A DNA stretch of 64,000 bases from Deltaproteobacteria bacterium (GTDB lineage Bacteria; Desulfobacterota; GWC2-55-46). Shown here in pieces: positions 59,984 to 64,000 of the stretch. The DNA lies in NCBI GenBank assembly GCA_016182655.1, contig JACPGB010000022.1:1-64000 (forward strand), written 5' to 3'. A program made the position numbers and the translations under genes. Position 1 is the first letter of the stretch. The number at the start of each line of letters is the position of its first letter. Under the pieces are notes generated by a model. That model made no database searches. It was not told where the DNA came from and worked only from the letters and a program-made list of their open reading frames with translations.

Positions 59984-61479
59984 TATATGAGGCCCCCCCT
60001 CGCGAGTTCGACGGCCTTGAGCATGCCGCGCGCCTTGTTCTCGGTCTCCTCGAATTCTTTTTCAGGGACCGAGTCGGCGACTATCCCGGCCCCGGCTTGA
60101 ATGTATATGGAGCCGTCCTTTATGACGAGCGTCCTTATGGTGATGCACATGTCCATGTTGCCCGTGTATGAGAAGTACCCGACCGAGCCGCCGTAGACGC
60201 CTCTCTTGCACGGCTCGAGCTCTTCGATTATCTGCATCGCCCTGACCTTCGGCGCGCCGGTCAATGTCCCCGCGGGAAAACACGACCTGAAGGCGTCGAA
60301 GGCGGAGAGTTCCTTTTTAAGGAGGCCTTTGACGTTCGAGACGATGTGCATTACATGGGAGTAACGCTCTATTGTCATGAGTTCGTCGACTTCGACCGTC
60401 CCGGCGCGTGCGACCCTGCCGATGTCGTTCCTGCCGAGGTCCACGAGCATGATGTGCTCGGCCCTTTCCTTCGGGTCGGCGAGGAGGTCTTTTTCGAGGG
60501 AGAGGTCTTCCTCGTCGTCCCGCCCGCGCTTCCTCGTCCCTGCTATGGGTTTCAGGTTGATGTCGTCGCCCTCGACCCTTACGAGTATCTCGGGGGAGGA
60601 CCCTGCGAGCGTTAAGTCCCCGAGCCTGAGGAAAAACATGTAAGGCGAGGGGTTCACTACCCGGAGCGCCCTGTATATGTCAAAGGGCTCGACGTCGAGG
60701 GGGGTAGAGAACCTCTGCGAGAGGACCGCCTGTATGATGTCGCCGTCGAGGATATAACCCTTGGTCGCGTCGACGGCCTTCAGGAAGTCATCCCTTTTGA
60801 AGTTGGACGCGATAGAGTGGTCTTTGTTTTCGGCAGCTTCCTTCCTTGCCGGGAGGCCGGTGTTCCTGAGCCGCCCTATCAAGGCGTCTATCTTCGCCGT
60901 GGCCTTTCCGTAGGCCTCTCCCGGGTCGTCGCCGTCGTTAAGGAAGGCGTTGGCGACGACTTTTATCTTGTGCTCGACGTTGTCGAAAACGAGGAATGTG
61001 TCGGTGAATATGAAGAAGAGGTCGTAGAGATCGAGGTCTTTCGGGGCCGTGTCAGGCAGTCTCTCTATGTGCCGGATGATGTCATAGCCCATGTAGCCTA
61101 TGGCGCCGCCCGCGAACCTCGGCGCGCCCTCGACCTCGGCGGCCCTGATCGACGACATGAGCCCGCGGAGCACCTCGACCGGGTCTCCTTCGACGGTCCT
61201 TGTAGCGCCGCCCTCGATTATCTCGACGGCATTGCCCTTTGCCCGGACGACCCTCATGGGAGAGGCCCCGATAAGGGAGAACCGCCCCCATTTTTCGCCG
61301 CCCTCGACGCTCTCAAGGAGAAATGCGTCGGCGCCGGTATCTATCTTCATGAACGCCGATACCGGGGTCTCGGTGTCGGCGAGGATGTCTCTGAAGACCG
61401 GGACGGCGTTGGAGGTCTTCGCCTTGTCCCTGAAGACCTCTAACGAAGGGAAATAGCTGGGCTTTTTCATAAGCAACAT
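59983..61479 (-). CDS. trpE: Anthranilate synthase component I
   Basis: This 498-residue chorismate-using enzyme has [51 protein letters not shown] and [12 protein letters not shown]. It forms anthranilate from chorismate with TrpG and is the first gene of trpEGDCFBA. ATGs at 61479 and 61470 are both possible. A perfect hairpin ends 7 nt before the first ATG and could affect initiation. No leader peptide with repeated Trp codons was seen. Confidence 0.95.
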   Translation of the reverse strand: MLLMKKPSYFPSLEVFRDKAKTSNAVPVFRDILADTETPVSAFMKIDTGADAFLLESVEGGEKWGRFSLIGASPMRVVRAKGNAVEIIEGGATRTVEGDPVEVLRGLMSSIRAAEVEGAPRFAGGAIGYMGYDIIRHIERLPDTAPKDLDLYDLFFIFTDTFLVFDNVEHKIKVVANAFLNDGDDPGEAYGKATAKIDALIGRLRNTGLPARKEAAENKDHSIASNFKRDDFLKAVDATKGYILDGDIIQAVLSQRFSTPLDVEPFDIYRALRVVNPSPYMFFLRLGDLTLAGSSPEILVRVEGDDINLKPIAGTRKRGRDDEEDLSLEKDLLADPKERAEHIMLVDLGRNDIGRVARAGTVEVDELMTIERYSHVMHIVSNVKGLLKKELSAFDAFRSCFPAGTLTGAPKVRAMQIIEELEPCKRGVYGGSVGYFSYTGNMDMCITIRTLVIKDGSIYIQAGAGIVADSVPEKEFEETENKARGMLKAVELARGGLI

Positions 61480-61485
61480 AGATTA

Positions 61486-61520
61486 CCACACAGGCCTTGA
61501 ACGGGTCAAGGCCTGTGTGG
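61486..61520 (-). promoter_or_regulatory. Perfect 15-bp hairpin in the trpE leader
   Basis: CCACACAGGCCTTGA and its exact complement enclose a 5-nt loop. On the trp-sense strand the stem ends 6 nt before ATG 61479, covering where a ribosome-binding site would lie. No U-run follows, so it is more likely a translational or processing element than a terminator. Confidence 0.55.
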
Positions 61521-61572
61521 AGTGGTTTAAGGTTGTTTTAAGGGGTTTATAACGGGTAAAAAGGGGAGTGCG

Positions 61573-62217
61573 TCACCAGCGGCGGACCCTGCCGGAGTCG
61601 AGGTGGACGAAACCGGCCCTCGGGTAATACCCTACGCCGCCGAGCTCGAGATCGAGCGCGGTGCGCCTTAAGACCTTGGTCTTGATGTCGGGTATCCGTA
61701 TGTCGACCGCCTTGCCGTAGAGGTGGAGCGAGTTCTTGGCGACCCTCCGCCTCATCTTTTTACGGAGCATGTCGTTATACTTCTTCGACCTATAGCCCGA
61801 GACCACATGGATGAGGTTGTCGCCTTTGCCGATCTCCTTGTCCACGGCGTTAAGGAACTCGATGGTGCGGGGGTCGATATCTGTCTCTTCGTCGTTGTGA
61901 TGGCAGCGGAAGAGGTGGTTGATGGCTTTCAGCGCCTGCTCGTCGTATTCGCCTTTAGAGTTCCTGAACGTGACGTCGAGCTTTTCGTTCATCCTCGGGC
62001 GGTAGAGTCTTAAGCGTCCCTCAGGGAGGTTCTCCGTTACCGCGTCCCCATAGAGGTCTTTGATAGTCTCCCCAGGGGTCGCCGCGTCGAGGAGGAGGTC
62101 CGAGGACGAGGACTCCTCTTCGATGAGCTCGGTTGCGAGCGCGGGTTTGCCGAAAAGGAGCAGTGTCCCTACAATTGCGGCCTTGATAAATGACCTTCTG
62201 CTTATGAGCTTTTTCAT
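61573..62217 (-). CDS. DUF882/YcbK-like exported M15-type peptidase-like protein
   Basis: This 214-residue protein has a Tat-like signal (SRRSFIKAA followed by a hydrophobic run). The C-terminal domain has VVSGYRSKKYN, SLHLYGKAVDIRI and GFVHLDSG, placing His and Asp residues as in M15/VanY-type zinc peptidases and DUF882 proteins. It probably acts on peptidoglycan. It is 93 nt upstream of trpE and may or may not share its transcript. Confidence 0.82.
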   Translation of the reverse strand: MKKLISRRSFIKAAIVGTLLLFGKPALATELIEEESSSSDLLLDAATPGETIKDLYGDAVTENLPEGRLRLYRPRMNEKLDVTFRNSKGEYDEQALKAINHLFRCHHNDEETDIDPRTIEFLNAVDKEIGKGDNLIHVVSGYRSKKYNDMLRKKMRRRVAKNSLHLYGKAVDIRIPDIKTKVLRRTALDLELGGVGYYPRAGFVHLDSGRVRRW

Positions 62218-62457
62218 GATCAGACTCCGCTTCAGGGTTTTCAGGACCGGTTACAAAAGGCGACGCATGTTAACAGAAAAGAAAAGTCGCGTCAACCAAA
62301 AAGCCGCAATAGGGAGATTATACTCGCAAAAGGGGCACCCGGGCCGGTCACTATATGTTTTCGGCCCGTTTTCGATAATCTTTATACCCGAGGAGTAAAA
62401 ATAATGAAGTGATCAAAGGCACGCGGGCCGGAAAGGGCGTTTCCCCCTTTTTTTATC
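62218..62457. other. Intergenic region upstream of DUF882 gene and lipoprotein promoter
   Basis: This is the first 240 bp of the 406-bp gap between divergent genes. It contains short GC-rich inverted segments (CGGGCCGG...CCGGCCC-like around 62340-62370) but no tRNA, riboswitch or credible small ORF. Confidence 0.35.
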
Positions 62458-62486
62458 TTGACATGGATTTCCCTTTTTTTTAAAAT
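62458..62486 (+). promoter_or_regulatory. Near-consensus sigma70 promoter of the small lipoprotein
   Basis: TTGACA (62458-62463), a 17-nt spacer and TAAAAT (62481-62486). The predicted leader is about 130 nt and includes GC-rich hairpin-forming sequence with a GGAGAATGAAGG ribosome-binding region before ATG 62624. Confidence 0.75.
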
Positions 62487-62623
62487 TCAACAACCCGGAA
62501 TTGCTTTTTGAGTCCGACCAGGCGGCCTTCGGGGGCCCTTGCGGGTCTTTATTCCCTTTAAAGGCCTGCTACGCGGGATAACCCGGCGGTCAGCCGAAAA
62601 AATAGGAAAAGGAGAATGAAGGA

Positions 62624-62905
62624 ATGACGAAGAAGATAGGTCTTTTTGGGATGGTATTGGCCCTCCTGCTTTTCGTGTCCGGCTGCGGCCAGCAGTTGAA
62701 GCAGGAAAATGAGCAGTTGAAGGGCCAGGTGGCTACCCTGACGGAGGAGGGGAACACGCTGAAGGGTCAGGTCGCTTCCCTTCAGAAAGAGGCCGAGGAC
62801 TTGAAGGCCCAGGTAGAGAGCCTCACCGCCGAGAGGGACGCCGTTAAGAAGGAGCTCGAGGCGAAGTCCAAGCCCGCCCCCAAGGCCAAAAAGAAGAAGA
62901 GATAA
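62624..62905 (+). CDS. Small coiled-coil lipoprotein (Lpp-like)
   Basis: This 93-residue protein has a lipobox FVSGC (C21). It is followed by an uninterrupted heptad-repeat coiled coil (LKQENEQLKGQVATLTEE type) and a Lys-rich tail KAKKKKR. Length, single helix and basic end recall Braun lipoprotein, which tethers the outer membrane to peptidoglycan through a C-terminal Lys; here the last residue is Arg, so covalent linkage is uncertain. A strong promoter and a strong terminator suggest high expression. Confidence 0.8.
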   Translation: MTKKIGLFGMVLALLLFVSGCGQQLKQENEQLKGQVATLTEEGNTLKGQVASLQKEAEDLKAQVESLTAERDAVKKELEAKSKPAPKAKKKKR

Positions 62906-62930
62906 GCCGTTGATATACGGTTTTTCCCTG

Positions 62931-62961
62931 GGCCCGCCGGATCTCCGGCGGGCCTTTTTTT
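62931..62961 (+). terminator. Intrinsic terminator of the small lipoprotein
   Basis: GGCCCGCCGG/CCGGCGGGCC with an ATCT loop followed by T7. Confidence 0.92.
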
Positions 62962-63036
62962 GTCGATAAAGCCCTAAAGGTAAGGAAGCCCGCTCCGATA
63001 TGATATTATCGCCTCATAATCCCGTCTTTTTTCGCG

Positions 63037-63067
63037 GCTCCCGGGGGCTTCGGCCCGGGCTTTTTTT
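63037..63067 (+). terminator. Second intrinsic terminator
   Basis: A CCCGG-GGGC-TTCG-GCCC-GGG stem with a small bulge, followed by T7 (63061-63067). It lies about 75 nt after the previous terminator, with no gene recognised between the two. Confidence 0.7.
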
Positions 63068-63068
63068 G

Positions 63069-63097
63069 TTGACACAGGGGGGATGTTTTAATAGAAT
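63069..63097 (+). promoter_or_regulatory. Near-consensus sigma70 promoter of the haem sensor gene
   Basis: TTGACA (63069-63074), a 17-nt spacer and TAGAAT (63092-63097). The predicted leader to ATG 63363 is about 260 nt. Confidence 0.72.
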
Positions 63098-63362
63098 TCC
63101 ATTTTCAAAGGGTATATAATAACCTCCTAAGTTCCTTTTTTTTCGTCGTTTTTTTTAATTCGTGCCAGGCATTACTACTTAAAGGCCCCTCTCATAAGCT
63201 CTATTGCTGTTTTTATTAACCGTAGAACGTAAAAACGGACGGCCGCTTTTTTCGGCCGCGCTCTTTTTCGCGCTCGGTTAAACCACTCGGTAAACAGGCG
63301 CTGTCGCCGGGCCCAAAGGCGTCCCGGCATGGTCGCTTGAAGCCTTCGTCTTCGGGAACCCA
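63098..63362 (+). other. Long 5' leader of the haem sensor gene
   Basis: This is an unusually long untranslated leader. CGGCCG (63240-63245) and CGGCCG (63253-63258) form a hairpin followed by CGCTCTTTTT, a possible attenuator. Further GC-rich pairing (CGCCGGG/CCCGGC near 63304-63329) occurs closer to the start. It matches no riboswitch class I can recognise. Confidence 0.4.
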
Positions 63363-64000
63363 ATGTTCCGTCAAGGACTCAAATCCAAGATACTCAACCT
63401 GACCATAGGACTTACCCTCCTTGGTTTCGGCGTCCTCGTCTTTATCGTCATTAAAGAGGAGGAGAAGAGCCTGCTCCGCGAGAGGATGAAGGCGAGCGAG
63501 CTCATGGCCCAGCCGATCCTCCACACCATCTATAAGGACATGCTGGACGAGCGCGCGGACATGCCCCGTTTCCTCATCGAGGGCTTGAAGACCATAAAGG
63601 GTGTCGAGAGGGTCCAGCTCATAAGGGCGAACGGCGTTGAGGAGGCGTTCAAGGACTACAAGACGCTTAACGCCGTCAAGGTCGAGTTCGGCGAGATAAA
63701 GCCCGAGTGGGTCGTCGAACACCCGAACATACTCAATAACGTCGCATTGGGCACCCAGAACCAGGCGTTCAAGAAGGCCCTGCTGGATTTCAACAGCGGA
63801 AAGAAAGAGGCCGTTTCCTATATCGAAAAGGAAGGCGAGCGGTCCCTCTTTACCTACCTCGTGCCGATAGTGGCAAAGCCAAAGTGTTCCTCCTGCCACT
63901 CTCAGGAGGAGGCGGCGCGCGGCGTCCTGATGATATCCACATCATTAGACGACATGTACGGGTTGCTGGAGTCCTCCCGCAACAGGTGGATAACTTACGG
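63363..64000 (+). CDS. Membrane sensor with haem-binding Tll0287-like/DUF3365 domain, partial
   Basis: The first 212 codons of a gene that continues past the window. A membrane helix (about 10-30) is followed by a periplasmic domain with MKASELMAQPILHTIYKDML, VQLIRANGVEEAFKDY and a single haem c motif CSSCH (C175-H179) near the end of the domain. This matches DUF3365/Tll0287-like haem sensor domains that precede HAMP plus kinase, cyclase or chemoreceptor outputs. The output domain is not visible. It fits a redox- or gas-sensing role in a cytochrome-rich organism. Confidence 0.78.
   Translation, partial: MFRQGLKSKILNLTIGLTLLGFGVLVFIVIKEEEKSLLRERMKASELMAQPILHTIYKDMLDERADMPRFLIEGLKTIKGVERVQLIRANGVEEAFKDYKTLNAVKVEFGEIKPEWVVEHPNILNNVALGTQNQAFKKALLDFNSGKKEAVSYIEKEGERSLFTYLVPIVAKPKCSSCHSQEEAARGVLMISTSLDDMYGLLESSRNRWITY

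Noticed and set aside
1-64000. Transposases, integrases, tRNA or rRNA genes
   Set aside because: I looked in all gaps and saw none; the mobile-looking elements here are non-coding repeats only.

Overview
The window reads as one contig of a GC-rich, Gram-negative bacterium. It has outer-membrane genes (LptD, beta-barrels, several lipoproteins), abundant c-type haem proteins, a ResB-type cytochrome maturation protein and a menaquinone prenyltransferase. Together with the trp-accD-folC gene order and the style of the dispersed palindromic repeats, this suggests an anaerobic, probably metal- or mineral-respiring member of the Desulfobacterota (former Deltaproteobacteria) or a close relative. That placement is an inference; there is no rRNA gene here to test it.

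Layout. (1) 1-5.3 kb: the start of an AI-2E type transporter, a coupled pair of PP-loop sulfur-transfer ATPases (ThiI-like and LarE), and a 909-residue protein with a hidden class III nucleotide cyclase fold. (2) 5.6-15 kb, plus strand: a tightly packed run of five paralogous polytopic GT-C glycosyltransferases with C-terminal TPRs, resembling eukaryotic TMTC O-mannosyltransferases, interrupted by one DPM1/ALG5-like polyprenyl-phosphate sugar synthase. (3) 16-31 kb, minus strand: a single-TM TPR protein matching the C-terminal end of those enzymes, an outer-membrane barrel with a Thr-rich insert, two FGE-sulfatase-fold proteins (one fused to a dihaem cytochrome), a fused MFS/spermidine-synthase protein, a monohaem lipocytochrome, a SurA/PrsA-type isomerase, two colinear OmcE-like tetrahaem cytochromes, a further TMTC-like enzyme, an NHL beta-propeller lipoprotein and a trihaem lipocytochrome. 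(4) 31-48 kb: mixed housekeeping and accessory genes (MinD-like ATPase plus PilZ protein, phosphoribosyltransferase, PrpD/PrpB, TldD plus a YHS protein, CstA, Hsp20, MenA, Ca/cation exchanger, ResB, QueD, FolE2), separated by many intergenic repeat elements and containing one AT-rich foreign-looking gene. (5) 48-61.5 kb, minus strand: trpEGDCFBA, a GAF-GAF-HD-GYP protein, accD, folC, lptD and a zinc-finger/receiver protein. (6) 61.5-64 kb: a DUF882 peptidase-like protein, a small coiled-coil lipoprotein with a clear promoter and terminator, and a haem-binding sensor cut by the window end.

The most interesting reading is that regions 2 and 3 form one functional locus. In this view a lipid-linked sugar synthase and six TMTC-like transferases surround secreted and extracellular redox proteins that include candidate cytochrome-nanowire subunits. 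Glycosylation of these Ser/Thr-rich exported proteins is a testable hypothesis, not something the sequence proves.
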